Assembly: GCF_014655715.1 (NCBI RefSeq)
Contig: NZ_BNBM01000016.1
Span: 1 to 64,000 of the forward strand
Direction: 5' to 3'
Length of the DNA stretch: 64,000 nucleotides
Source: Streptomyces lanatus
GTDB taxonomy: Bacteria > Actinomycetota > Actinomycetes > Streptomycetales > Streptomycetaceae
This document shows positions 47,370-56,529 of this stretch, in pieces. The notes beneath the pieces were generated by a model. It saw only the letters and a program-made list of their open reading frames with translations, was not told the origin of the DNA and made no database searches. Within the stretch, counting starts at the first letter, position 1; every line of letters starts with the position of its first letter. A program made the position numbers and the translations under genes.

Positions 47370-48659
47370 GTGGGAACCAGCAGGAATGTCGACAGGCGCA
47401 CGATTCTGAAGGCGGCCGGCGCATCGGCGGCCACACTCGGGCTGGCCGCGACCACCGGATGCGGGGGCGACGGGGGTGCCTCCGCCGATGGGACGGTGAC
47501 GATCCGTTACGCATGGTGGGGTGCCGAAGACCGCGCCCAGCGGATCAACAAGACCATCGCGCTCTTCGAGAAGAAGTACCCGAAGATCAAGGTCAAGACG
47601 GACTTTCAGCCGTACACCGACTTCTGGAAGAAGTTCAACACCCAGGCCTCCGGGGGGAATCCGCCGGATGTGTTCCAGAATGCGATTGGATTCCTGCGCA
47701 AATACGACGCGAAGAATGTGCTGCTCGATCTCAGTGAGCAGGTCAAGGCCGGGAACCTCTCCATGGACGGCTTCCGCGCGGGCCTCGACAAGTTCGGCGA
47801 GATCGACGGCAAGCTCCTCGGTGTCCCGGTCGGCTCCAACTCCATGGCCCTGGTCATCGACAAGCCCGTCTACACCAAGGCCGGCGTCAAGCCGGAACAG
47901 GGCTGGACCTGGGACGACTTCGACGCGGCGATGAAGAAGATCCGCGACAGGGCCGGGCGTGCGGGCGACAGCGGCATGTACGGCGTCATGTATCTCTACG
48001 ACCTCTACCTCCGCCAGAACGGCAAGGCCTTCTTCACCGAGGACGGACTCGGCTTCACCGAGGCGGATCTGACGGACTGGTGGACCAAGGCCGAGAAGGG
48101 CGTCAAGGAGGGCATCTACGCCGACGCCAAGAAGGTCGCCCAGATCAAGCCCAAGTCGGCGGTCTCCGCCGAGCTCGCCGGCGGCGAGTTCACCTGGGAC
48201 AACTTCACCGTCCGCTACACCTCCGAGGGCAAGAGCGAGTACGGCCTGGCGCCCATCCCGACGACGGACGGCAAGAAGACCGGCCAGTACCTCGGCTCCC
48301 TGATGCTCAGCGCCTCCAAGCGCACCGAGCACCCCAAGGAGGTCGCCCAGTTCATCGACTTCATGGTGCACGACCCCGAGGTCGCCAAGATCATGGGCTA
48401 CGACCGGGGGGTGCCCGCCACCCAGGCCCAGTTCGACGCGTTCCAGCCGACCGACGAGGTCAACAAGGGCATCGCCGCCTACGAGACCTCCCTCGTCGAC
48501 GCGGGCGTACTGGAGCCGATCACCCCGCACCCGAACGGCGCGGACATCTGTGAGGCCGCGTTCCTGCGCATCGCCGAGGAGCTGGCGCTCGGCAAGCGCT
48601 CGGTCGACGAAGCCGTCGGGCAGTTCTTCTCCGAGTCGAAGACGGCTCTCGTCGTCTGA
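47370..48659 (+). CDS. Sugar ABC transporter, extracellular solute-binding lipoprotein
   Basis: 429 residues. Basic start with DRRTILKAAGASAATLGLAATTGCGG: a twin-arginine-like signal ending in a lipobox Cys. The mature part is a family-1 binding protein (IRYAWWGAEDRAQRINKTIALFEKKYPKIKVKTDF, NPPDVFQNAIGFLRKYDAK, GVPVGSNSMALVIDKPVYTKAG). GTG 47370 lies eight bases after GGGGAGGG. Two permease genes follow, the first overlapping its stop. With the lyase at 51220, the ligand is probably an oligosaccharide from rhamnogalacturonan. No ATPase gene is nearby; Streptomyces transporters of this type share MsiK. Confidence 0.88.
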   Translation: MGTSRNVDRRTILKAAGASAATLGLAATTGCGGDGGASADGTVTIRYAWWGAEDRAQRINKTIALFEKKYPKIKVKTDFQPYTDFWKKFNTQASGGNPPDVFQNAIGFLRKYDAKNVLLDLSEQVKAGNLSMDGFRAGLDKFGEIDGKLLGVPVGSNSMALVIDKPVYTKAGVKPEQGWTWDDFDAAMKKIRDRAGRAGDSGMYGVMYLYDLYLRQNGKAFFTEDGLGFTEADLTDWWTKAEKGVKEGIYADAKKVAQIKPKSAVSAELAGGEFTWDNFTVRYTSEGKSEYGLAPIPTTDGKKTGQYLGSLMLSASKRTEHPKEVAQFIDFMVHDPEVAKIMGYDRGVPATQAQFDAFQPTDEVNKGIAAYETSLVDAGVLEPITPHPNGADICEAAFLRIAEELALGKRSVDEAVGQFFSESKTALVV

Positions 48660-49660
48660 TGGGAATGACCGTGACACACGCCCCTGCGATGGAGGACCTG
48701 ACCAAGGACTCCGAGCCGCGGCACGGTCCGGTGAAGCCCGAGCGACCCGCCGCCCTCAAGCGGCGGGTCCGCCGGGAGAACCTGGCCGGCTATCTCTTCA
48801 TGTCCCCCTGGATCGCCGGGTTCCTGCTGCTCACCGCGGGCCCGATGATCGCCTCGCTCTACTTCGCCTTCACCGACTACAACCTCTTCGACGCGCCCAA
48901 GTGGATCGGCCTCGACAACTTCTCCGAGATGTTCGGCGACCCACGCTGGCGCCACTCGGTGCAGGTCACGCTCTGGTACGTCGTCGTAGGCACCCCCCTC
49001 AAGCTGCTCGCCGCGCTCGGCGTGGCCCTGCTCCTCGCCCAGAAGCGGCGCGGGCAGGCCTTCTACCGGGCCGCCTTCTACGCCCCGTCGCTGATCGGCG
49101 CGAGCGTCTCCGTCGCCATCGTGTGGAAGGCGATCTTCTCGGACGACGCGGTCGTGGACCGTACGCAGAAGATCTTCGGGATCGACGTCGGCGGCTGGAC
49201 CGGCAACCCGGACCTGATCATCTACAGCCTGGTGGCGCTCACCGTCTGGCAGTTCGGCGCCCCCATGGTCATCTTCCTCGCCGGTCTCAAGCAGGTCCCG
49301 CGTGAGCTGTACGAGGCGGCCGAGGTCGACGGGGCGGGCAAGTTCCGCCGGTTCTGGAACATCACGCTGCCGATGATTTCCCCCGTTCTCTTCTTCAACG
49401 TCCTGCTGGAGACCATCCACTCCTTCCAGATCTTCAGCTCGGCGTACATCGTCGGCGGCGGTGCCGGAGGCAATGCCTGCGGTCCGGCCGACGGCTCGAT
49501 GGTCTACACCTGCTATCTCTACGTCCAGGGCTTCGAGAACAGCCGGATGGGCCTGGCCTCCGCCATGGCGTGGATGCTGCTCGTCGCGGTCGCCCTGGTC
49601 ACGGCGGTGCTGTTCTGGTCCCAGAAGCGCTGGGTGCACTACGAGGAGGGCGCCCGATGA
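48659..49660 (+). CDS. Sugar ABC transporter permease, MalF/UgpA type
   Basis: 333 residues with six helices, starting LAGYLFMSPWIAGFLLLTAGPMIASLYFAFTDYNLF. The EAA loop EVDGAGKFRRFWNITLPMISPV (preceded by VPRELYEAA) is the contact for the ATPase. An insertion with paired Cys (GGAGGNACGPADGSMVYTC) lies in the last outer loop. ATG 48659 overlaps the stop of the binding-protein gene by one base; a second ATG at 48665 is possible. Confidence 0.88.
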   Translation: MGMTVTHAPAMEDLTKDSEPRHGPVKPERPAALKRRVRRENLAGYLFMSPWIAGFLLLTAGPMIASLYFAFTDYNLFDAPKWIGLDNFSEMFGDPRWRHSVQVTLWYVVVGTPLKLLAALGVALLLAQKRRGQAFYRAAFYAPSLIGASVSVAIVWKAIFSDDAVVDRTQKIFGIDVGGWTGNPDLIIYSLVALTVWQFGAPMVIFLAGLKQVPRELYEAAEVDGAGKFRRFWNITLPMISPVLFFNVLLETIHSFQIFSSAYIVGGGAGGNACGPADGSMVYTCYLYVQGFENSRMGLASAMAWMLLVAVALVTAVLFWSQKRWVHYEEGAR

Positions 49661-50538
49661 GCACCCACGATCTGTCGACCGCGCGGACGGCCGGAGCGCT
49701 GCGCCGCAGGCTGCCGGGGTCCCTGGCCTGGCACATCGGGTCCCTGCTGATCCTCGCGGTGATCCTCTACCCGGTGATCTGGGTCCTCGGCGGCTCCTTC
49801 AAGAAGAGCGAGGACATCATCGGCAGCCTGGATCTCTTCCCGGGCGACCCCACCTTCTCCAATTACACGAGCCTCGCCGACGGCATCGCCGACATCTCCA
49901 TCTCCACCTTCTTCCTCAACTCGCTCTTCCTCGCGGTCGGCTCGGTGATCGGGATCGTGGTTTCCTGCTCGCTGACCGCCTACGCGTTCGCGAGGATCAG
50001 GTTCGCGGGACGGAATCTGCTGTTCACGCTGATGATCGGCACCCTCCTGCTGCCGTACCACGTGCTGCTGATCCCGCAGTACGTGCTGTTCCGCAACATG
50101 GAGATGATCAACACCTACACCCCGCTGCTGCTGGGGAAGTACCTGGCCACGGAGGCGTTCTTCGTCTTCCTGATGGTGCAGTTCATGCGGAACCTGCCCA
50201 AGGAGCTGGATGAGGCGGCCCGGCTCGACGGCTGCGGGCACTTCCGGATCTACTGGTCGATCATGCTGCCGCTGTGCCGTCCTGCCCTGATCACCAGCGC
50301 GATCTTCACCTTCATCAACTCCTGGAACGACTTCATGGGCCCGCTGATCTACCTCAACGAGCCCGACAAATACACCGTCTCCCTCGGCCTGAAGATGTTC
50401 GTCGACCAGGAGGGCGTGGCGAACTACGGCGGCATGATCGCCATGTCGCTCGTCGCGCTGCTGCCGGTCCTGGCCTTCTTCCTGGCCTTCCAGCGCTACC
50501 TGATCGACGGTATGGCCACGTCCGGACTGAAGGGCTGA
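49657..50538 (+). CDS. Sugar ABC transporter permease, MalG type
   Basis: 293 residues with six helices: WHIGSLLILAVILYPVIWVLGGSFKKSEDI at the start, EAARLDGCGHFRIYWSIMLPLCRPALITSAIFTFI as the EAA loop, and FQRYLIDGMATSGLKG at the C-terminus, the usual end for this family. ATG 49657 overlaps the first permease stop, behind GAGGAGGG. It is the partner half of the membrane channel. Confidence 0.9.
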   Translation: MSTHDLSTARTAGALRRRLPGSLAWHIGSLLILAVILYPVIWVLGGSFKKSEDIIGSLDLFPGDPTFSNYTSLADGIADISISTFFLNSLFLAVGSVIGIVVSCSLTAYAFARIRFAGRNLLFTLMIGTLLLPYHVLLIPQYVLFRNMEMINTYTPLLLGKYLATEAFFVFLMVQFMRNLPKELDEAARLDGCGHFRIYWSIMLPLCRPALITSAIFTFINSWNDFMGPLIYLNEPDKYTVSLGLKMFVDQEGVANYGGMIAMSLVALLPVLAFFLAFQRYLIDGMATSGLKG

Positions 50539-50542
50539 GGCG

Positions 50543-51139
50543 GTGACGACGACCGGGGCACGGGTGAAGGCGCGCGGGGAATCGGTCTTCGCGGAACGGT
50601 TCGCCGTGTTCGCCGAGTGCCTGCTCACGGGGGTGTGGATCGCGGTGGCCTCCCTCGGTCTGGTCACCTTTCCCGCCGCTCTTGCCGCGGGCGCGCGCCA
50701 TCTGCACCGCCGTATCGCCCATGAGGGCGGGGGCCTGCGGGAGTTCGTCGCCGACTTCCGGGTGGCCGTGCGGGGCGGGTGGGCCGTCGGGCTCGCCGGG
50801 TGGGCCGTGGTGGGCGCGGTCTGGATCGACGTCCAGGCCGCGCGGGCCGGGATTCCCGGCGGGCCGCTCGTCGGGGCGATCGGGCTGTTCGCGCTGCTCG
50901 GGGCCGTCGTGGCGCTGCTGCGGGCGGCGGCCTCCTGGACTCCGGGCGCCGGCTGGTGGGCGCTGCTCGGGGGCGCCGGGCGCCGTACCGTGCTCGACCC
51001 TGCCGGGTCCTTCCTGATCATCGGCGGACTGGCCGTCGTGGCCGCCTCCGCCTGGTTCTCCGCGCCGCTGGCGGTCCCCGTGCTCGGGGCCGTCGTCGCG
51101 GCCGCCGTCGCCGTCGAGAAGCGGTACCGGCACCGCTGA
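50543..51139 (+). CDS. DUF624-like membrane protein of the sugar-uptake operon
   Basis: 198 residues, about five helices (FAECLLTGVWIAVASLGLVTFPAALAAGARHLHRRI near the start is the DUF624 pattern; then WAVGLAGWAVVGAVWIDV, LVGAIGLFALLGAVVALLRAA, SFLIIGGLAVVAASAWFSAP). DUF624 proteins are often encoded between sugar permeases and glycan-degrading enzymes, especially for pectin fragments; their role is unknown. The GTG lies 4 bp after the permease stop, so it is the fourth gene of the operon. Confidence 0.78.
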   Translation: MTTTGARVKARGESVFAERFAVFAECLLTGVWIAVASLGLVTFPAALAAGARHLHRRIAHEGGGLREFVADFRVAVRGGWAVGLAGWAVVGAVWIDVQAARAGIPGGPLVGAIGLFALLGAVVALLRAAASWTPGAGWWALLGGAGRRTVLDPAGSFLIIGGLAVVAASAWFSAPLAVPVLGAVVAAAVAVEKRYRHR

Positions 51140-51219
51140 ACCGGCGGTGCCCCGGAGCTCCCTGGGCTTCCTCTGTCATGCCCCTGACCACCCCTGCACT
51201 CGCAAGGAAAGGAAAGGCC

Positions 51220-53955
51220 ATGTCCCCCATCCCCCGCAGGTCCCTCCTCAAGGCGGCCGCCGTCGCCGGAGCCGCCGCGCAGTTCAGCTGGGCGCTAGGG
51301 ACCAAGGACGCGCAGGCCGCGCCGAGAGCCGAGGCCGCCGACGCGGATCCCGTGACCCTGGACTGGCTGGAGGACGGCGGCCTCGGCGCCGCACCCGGCT
51401 CCACCGTCGGCGTCCCCTGGCCGAAGGGCGCCTACCAGGAGGACCAGACGTTCGCGCTGACGGACGCCGACGGCAAGGCCGTACCCGTCCAGTCCTGGCC
51501 GATCGCCTACTGGCCGGACGGCTCCCTCAAGTGGACGGCCCACGCGGCGAGTTCGGGCAACGGCAAGCTCACCCTCACCGCCGGCCGGCCCGCCGCCCCC
51601 GCCAAGAAGGTCACCGTCGACAAGAGCGGCGGCACCATCGACGTATCGACCGGCGTCATCACCGCGAAGATCGGCAAGTCCGGCGCGACCCTCATCAAGT
51701 CGGTCACCCGTGGCTCCACCGAGATCGCCAGGAACGGCCGACTCGTCCTGATCCGCCAGCCCGAGATCGAGGACGAGGACCAGGGCGCCGTCAAGACGGA
51801 GCGCTTCGAAGGCGCCATCTCCGGCGTCACCGTCGAGCAGGAGGGCCCGGTCCGCGCGGTCGTCCGCATCGACGGCAAGCACCGCAAGGGCAGCCGCAGC
51901 TGGCTCCCCTTCTCGATCCGCCTCTACTTCTACGCGGGCGCCGACTCCTTCCGCATGGTGCACACCCTCACCTTCGACGGCACCCAGGAGCCCGGCAAGG
52001 CGAGCGGCGACTTCATCCGGGGCATCGGCGTGCGCTTCACCGTGCCCATGCGCGACCAGTCCTACGACCGCCACATCCGCATCGGCGGCGAGGGCACCGG
52101 CCTGCTCCGCGAGGCCGTCAAGGGCATCACCGGCCTGCGCCGCGACCCCGGGGCGGCCGTACAGGCGGCGCAGTTCGCGGGGGAGAAGCTGCCGGATCCG
52201 TCCACCTGGGACCAGCGGGTGACGACCCGGCTCCAGTACATCCCCGAATGGGGCGACTACAGCCTCTCCCAGCTCTCCGCCGACGGCTTCACCCTGCGCA
52301 AGCGCACCAAGAAGGGCTACGGCTGGATCGGCGCCGGCGGTGGCAGGCGGGCCTCCGGATTCGGGTACGTCGGTGGCGTCAGCGGCGGGCTCTCCTTCGG
52401 GCTGCGGGACTTCTGGGAGAAGTTCCCCGCCCAGCTCGACATCTGCGACGCCCACACCGACGCCGCCGAGGTCACCCTGTGGCTCTGGTCGCCCGAGGCA
52501 CAGCCCATGGACCTGCGCTTCTACCACGACGGCATGGGCCAGGACACCTACCCCGAGCAGCTCGAAGGCCTCAACATCACCTACGAGGACTACGAGCCGG
52601 AGTTCGGCACGCCGTACGGCATCGCCCGCACGTCGGAACTGCTGTTCTGGGCCAACGAGTCCACGCCTTCGGCGGAGGCGCTGGCCGAACAGGTCGACGC
52701 CGTACGGGTGCTGCCGCAGCTCGCCGCCCCGCCCAAGCAGCTCATCAAGGCCCAGGTGTTCGGGCCGGGGCTGTACTCCGAGCCGGACCGCTCCACACCC
52801 GCCAAGGCGAAGATCGAGGACCACCTCGACTTCCTCTTCACCTACTACAAGGACCAGGTGGAGCAGCGCCGTTGGTACGGCTTCTGGGACTACGGCGACA
52901 TCATGCACAGCTACGACACCGTCAGACACCAGTGGCGCTACGACGTCGGCGGCTACGCCTGGGACAACTCCGAACTGTCGCCCGACCTGTGGCTGTGGTT
53001 CGCGTATCTGCGCTCGGGCCGCGCGGACATCTTCCGCTTCGCCGAGGCGATGACCCGGCACACCGGCGAGGTCGACGTCTACCACCTGGGGGAGTGGGCG
53101 GGCCTCGGCACCCGGCACGGCGTCCAGCACTACGCCGACAGTGCCAAGCAGCAGCGCATCGCCAACACCACGTACCGGCGTTACTACTACTTCCTCACGG
53201 CGGACGAGCGGGTCGGCGACCTCATGCACGCCAATGTCGACTCCGACGAGACCTTCCTCGTCCTCGACCCGATCCGCAAGATCCGCACCGAGCCGTACAC
53301 CCCCGACCGGCACGCCCTGTCGATCGGCTTCGGCACGGACTGGAGCGGGCTCGTATCGGCGTGGCTGACGGAGTGGGAGCGCAAGGGGCCCAAGTGGGAG
53401 AAGGCACGCGCGCGCGTGCTGTCCACCATGGAGACGATCGCCGCGCAGCCGAACGGGTTCGTGCAGGGGAGCGGGCTGTACGACCTCGACACGGGCCGGT
53501 TCGCTGTCGCGGACAAGGCGGTGGTGAGTGTGTCGCATCTGTCCGCGGTGTTCGGGCTCAATGAGTTGTGCGCCGAGCTGATCGACCTCGTCGACATGCC
53601 GAAGTTCAATGAGGCGTACTTCGATTACTGCCGGTACTTCAATGCCACGAAGGCTGAGCAGGCGGCCCGGTATGGGTCCAACTTCGGGTCTCTGCTGCTT
53701 TTCCAGGGGCATTCGCGGCTTGATGCGTATGCCGCTGTGCGGACGGGGGACGCGGCGCTGGCCAAGCGCGCCTGGGAGAAGTTCTACAACTCCGATGGCT
53801 ACAAGGAGGCTGCCGCCTGGAAGACGGAGGAGTTGAGCGGGCCGGTGGCGTTGGTGGCGGGTAGTGAGGCGAGTTGGGTGTCCACGAACGACACGGCGCT
53901 TTACGGGCTGGCCGCTATCGAGAATCTGGCGTTGCTCGGGGACAAGATGCCGTAA
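51220..53955 (+). CDS. Secreted exo-rhamnogalacturonan lyase-like enzyme (PL26/YetA-like)
   Basis: 911 residues. Twin-arginine signal PRRSLLKAAAVAGAAAQFSWAL, then the N-terminal domain with VGVPWPKGAYQEDQTFALTDADGKAVPVQSWPIAYWPDGSLKWTAHA, a beginning shared by fungal PcRGLX-type lyases and bacillar YetA. Further on, RWYGFWDYGDIMHSYD, WAYDNSELSPD-like sequence (read YAWDNSELSPDLWLWFAYLR) and EVDVYHLGEWAGLGTRHGVQHYAD make the helical toroid catalytic domain with conserved His, Tyr and Asp. It would release disaccharides from rhamnogalacturonan I outside the cell. ATG 51220 follows AAGGAAAGG. The 3' third of the gene uses more T in third positions than the rest. Enzyme specificity is inferred from remembered family features. 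Confidence 0.8.
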   Translation: MSPIPRRSLLKAAAVAGAAAQFSWALGTKDAQAAPRAEAADADPVTLDWLEDGGLGAAPGSTVGVPWPKGAYQEDQTFALTDADGKAVPVQSWPIAYWPDGSLKWTAHAASSGNGKLTLTAGRPAAPAKKVTVDKSGGTIDVSTGVITAKIGKSGATLIKSVTRGSTEIARNGRLVLIRQPEIEDEDQGAVKTERFEGAISGVTVEQEGPVRAVVRIDGKHRKGSRSWLPFSIRLYFYAGADSFRMVHTLTFDGTQEPGKASGDFIRGIGVRFTVPMRDQSYDRHIRIGGEGTGLLREAVKGITGLRRDPGAAVQAAQFAGEKLPDPSTWDQRVTTRLQYIPEWGDYSLSQLSADGFTLRKRTKKGYGWIGAGGGRRASGFGYVGGVSGGLSFGLRDFWEKFPAQLDICDAHTDAAEVTLWLWSPEAQPMDLRFYHDGMGQDTYPEQLEGLNITYEDYEPEFGTPYGIARTSELLFWANESTPSAEALAEQVDAVRVLPQLAAPPKQLIKAQVFGPGLYSEPDRSTPAKAKIEDHLDFLFTYYKDQVEQRRWYGFWDYGDIMHSYDTVRHQWRYDVGGYAWDNSELSPDLWLWFAYLRSGRADIFRFAEAMTRHTGEVDVYHLGEWAGLGTRHGVQHYADSAKQQRIANTTYRRYYYFLTADERVGDLMHANVDSDETFLVLDPIRKIRTEPYTPDRHALSIGFGTDWSGLVSAWLTEWERKGPKWEKARARVLSTMETIAAQPNGFVQGSGLYDLDTGRFAVADKAVVSVSHLSAVFGLNELCAELIDLVDMPKFNEAYFDYCRYFNATKAEQAARYGSNFGSLLLFQGHSRLDAYAAVRTGDAALAKRAWEKFYNSDGYKEAAAWKTEELSGPVALVAGSEASWVSTNDTALYGLAAIENLALLGDKMP

Positions 53956-53964
53956 CAGGTTGGT

Positions 53965-54005
53965 GGGGAACTGCGGGACCGTTGTGGCTGGTCGCGCAGT
54001 TCCCC
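53965..54005. terminator. Terminator made of a recurrent Streptomyces intergenic repeat
   Basis: Arms ggggaactgcg (53965-53975) and cgcagttcccc (53995-54005) pair perfectly; a short T-run follows. The loop side holds 'tggctggtcgcgc', which also occurs in the repeat at 2175-2232. It lies between the convergent lyase and membrane-protein genes and can serve both. Confidence 0.8.
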
Positions 54006-54018
54006 TTTCAGAGGCGTT

Positions 54019-56403
54019 TCAGTGCAGGCCTGCCAGGAAGTCCCGCATCTTTCGCGCGTCCTTTAGGCGTTGCTCGTACGTCGCTCCCAGCGCGAGCAGG
54101 AGAAGACCGGCCAGCGCCGGAGGCACCCAGCGGGGGAGTGCGTCCGTCACCTGGACGATGTACGGGGCCAGTTCGTGCAGGGCGTCCAGGGCGAGGACCG
54201 TGCCGCCCAGCACCAGCGGGGCCTGGAGGTGATGGCGGGCGCCCAGCAGGGTGACGGCCAGGGCGGCGAGGCCCAGCAGCAGGGGGCGGGTCCAGTTCGG
54301 GTCGCCCCAGGCCGCGAGGAGGCTCGGTACGAGGGTGGCGGCGAGTCCGGGGCCGTACGCCGTCCACGAGGACGTCTGAGGATCGCGGCGCCTGCGCAGG
54401 GCACCCACGAGCAGCGCGGGGATCGTGACCGGGAGCGTGTACGCCTCCGGCGTTCCGATGTCCCAGGCCGCCAGGCGTACCCACGTGGCCAGCACGAAGA
54501 GGGCGGCGGAGGCGTAGGCGACGGGGCGGCGGTCGGGGCGGATCGCCGTGCCGGCCGTGATCACCGCGCACAGGGCCAGGACCAGGGCGAGCATCGGCAG
54601 GTCGGCGGAGACCGCGGTCATTCCGACGGCGAGCAGTGCGGCGAGCGCGCCCGTCGCCTCGACCGGGATCGTCGTCCGCGCGTCATCCAGCCGTGCCGCG
54701 AGCAGGGCCGCGACCACCGGGACCGCCAGCACCAGCAGGGCGGTGTACTGCGGCTCCCAGCCGGCCGCGGCACCCGTCGCGCAGGCCAGCGCGGTGGCGT
54801 ACACGAGGGCCGTCGGGGCCGTGAACGGGGCCAGGTGCTGCTTCCAGGAGGCTGCCGCGAAGAGTGCCGTCAGGGCGGCGAGTGTGGAGAGGGTCGCGGG
54901 CTCGGTCGTCAGGGAGAGGAAAGCGAGGGTGAGGGAGCTGAGCAGGGCCAGGATCGTTGCGGTGAGGGGGCCCGCCGGGTGCTCGGACGGTCGTACCCAT
55001 GCCGCCGCTGCCGCGAGGGCGCCTGCTGTCGTGACTCCGTAAGCCACCAGGCCCATCGCGTACGGCATTTCGAGCACCGTCGGCAGTACCAGCGCCGTCG
55101 CCCAGGCCAGCCCCAGCACAGCGGTCAGGGCCCGGGGGCGCCACGTCGCGTCACGTGCCGCGAGGAGCAGTACGACGGCGACCAGCGCGAGTACGACGGG
55201 CACCGTCTCCGAGTGGGGCGGCCACGGTGTGTCGAGCGTCGTCGCCTCTCGCATGTCGGCCGGTGTCCCGGACCACGCCCGCTCCACCCACGCGACCGGA
55301 CCCAGCAGCGCGATCACCACCAGGGGGAGTGTCCAGAGGAGAGCGAGTCCCTGTACGGCGGCGGAGGCCCGCGCGAGACCGGCCCGTACCGCCTCCGGCA
55401 GTCGGTTCACCCGCAGCGCCGCCAGCAGTGCGATCCCGCACACCAGGTAGGCCGGAACCGTCCACGCGTCCGGCAGCACGGGGCGGGCCGTGCCGCCGAG
55501 CGCGGCGACCGTGAGGAGACCGGCGGTGGCGGAGAGGCCGCCGGACTGCTTGGTGGCGACCGCCTGCCAGGCCGCCGTCAGCGCGATCGCCGCGGCGAAG
55601 AGGAGGAGCGCCGCCGCACGGGCGGCGGCGCTCGGGCCGGTGGCCGTCCATGACAGCCAACCGGCGGCCCATACGCCCCAGGCGCCCATGCCGTATGCAC
55701 CGATCATGGCGGTGATCCGTACGGACCCGGTGGTCACCCGGAGTGCCACACCCGTGTCGGCCGCGGCCGTCGCCAGCACGGCGGCCGTGACCCCGAACAG
55801 TCCGGCGTCGGCCGCCACCGCCCAGAGCGTGAGCGGGAGTTGGGCGGTGACCAGCGCGGCGGGCAGCGGCAGACGCAGCGCGGAAGTGCGCGGCAGGAGG
55901 CCGTACGCCGTCCACAGCGCGGCCAGTACCGCCGAGGCGGCGGCGATGTAGCCGGTGGCGTCCACGTCGGCCAACCCGACCTCGTGCAGCGCGTACGCGT
56001 CGAGCACGGTCAGCGCCAGGCCGATTCCGGCCACCGACTCGGCCGTCGACCGCAGCCCGTGCTTCAACAGGGGCACCGGCGCGGCCAGCACCGCCACCGT
56101 GACCCCGCCGAGCACCAGCGCCCGCCCGGCGATCCCCATGTGCCCCCAGCTGACCAGGGTGAACGCGATCGCGGCGATGGTGAGCAGGACCCCGCCCAGC
56201 ACCAGCAGGACGTTCTGGACCCGGGGTGCGGAGGCCTCGGGGCGCGGGGCCGCGACGGAGGCCGGGGCCGGCGGTGCGGCCGTGTGCAGAGCTGTGACCA
56301 GCCAGGCTCGTCGGTGCAGCAACTGGGCGCGGCGGGCGTCCAGTTGGCGCAGCTCCAGATCGAGGAGCCGCAGCTCCTCGGCCGGTGGCGGAAAGTGCGT
56401 CAT
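54019..56403 (-). CDS. Large polytopic membrane protein, unknown function
   Basis: 794 residues. A 55-residue amphipathic start (EELRLLDLELRQLDARRAQLLHRRAWLVTAL) could form a coiled coil. From residue 60 onward the chain is almost entirely hydrophobic helices, about 25 spans with short loops, rich in Ala, Leu and Val. Hydrophilic loops are few; one of about 45 residues (WVERAWSGTPADMREATTLDTPWPPHSE) lies near the middle. No catalytic motif is seen. ATG 56403 lacks a ribosome site. The long-chain polytopic form recalls unnamed SCO-type integral membrane proteins of streptomycetes. Its GC bias agrees with its neighbours. Confidence 0.75.
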   Translation of the reverse strand: MTHFPPPAEELRLLDLELRQLDARRAQLLHRRAWLVTALHTAAPPAPASVAAPRPEASAPRVQNVLLVLGGVLLTIAAIAFTLVSWGHMGIAGRALVLGGVTVAVLAAPVPLLKHGLRSTAESVAGIGLALTVLDAYALHEVGLADVDATGYIAAASAVLAALWTAYGLLPRTSALRLPLPAALVTAQLPLTLWAVAADAGLFGVTAAVLATAAADTGVALRVTTGSVRITAMIGAYGMGAWGVWAAGWLSWTATGPSAAARAAALLLFAAAIALTAAWQAVATKQSGGLSATAGLLTVAALGGTARPVLPDAWTVPAYLVCGIALLAALRVNRLPEAVRAGLARASAAVQGLALLWTLPLVVIALLGPVAWVERAWSGTPADMREATTLDTPWPPHSETVPVVLALVAVVLLLAARDATWRPRALTAVLGLAWATALVLPTVLEMPYAMGLVAYGVTTAGALAAAAAWVRPSEHPAGPLTATILALLSSLTLAFLSLTTEPATLSTLAALTALFAAASWKQHLAPFTAPTALVYATALACATGAAAGWEPQYTALLVLAVPVVAALLAARLDDARTTIPVEATGALAALLAVGMTAVSADLPMLALVLALCAVITAGTAIRPDRRPVAYASAALFVLATWVRLAAWDIGTPEAYTLPVTIPALLVGALRRRRDPQTSSWTAYGPGLAATLVPSLLAAWGDPNWTRPLLLGLAALAVTLLGARHHLQAPLVLGGTVLALDALHELAPYIVQVTDALPRWVPPALAGLLLLALGATYEQRLKDARKMRDFLAGLH

Positions 56404-56529
56404 GGCAGGAGTGTGGTCCGCGTCACGTCGTCCGGCATGAGTGCGCGTACTCAGAACGTACTCAGATGCGACGGAAACCCGCTGCGTACGGGTGCGACGG
56501 AACCCTCCGCACCCGGGCACACTCGCCCC

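Noticed and set aside
51295..53712. An 805-codon minus-strand frame inside the lyase gene
   Set aside because: Low-complexity Val/Gly/Asp-rich translation complementary to a well-supported enzyme gene.
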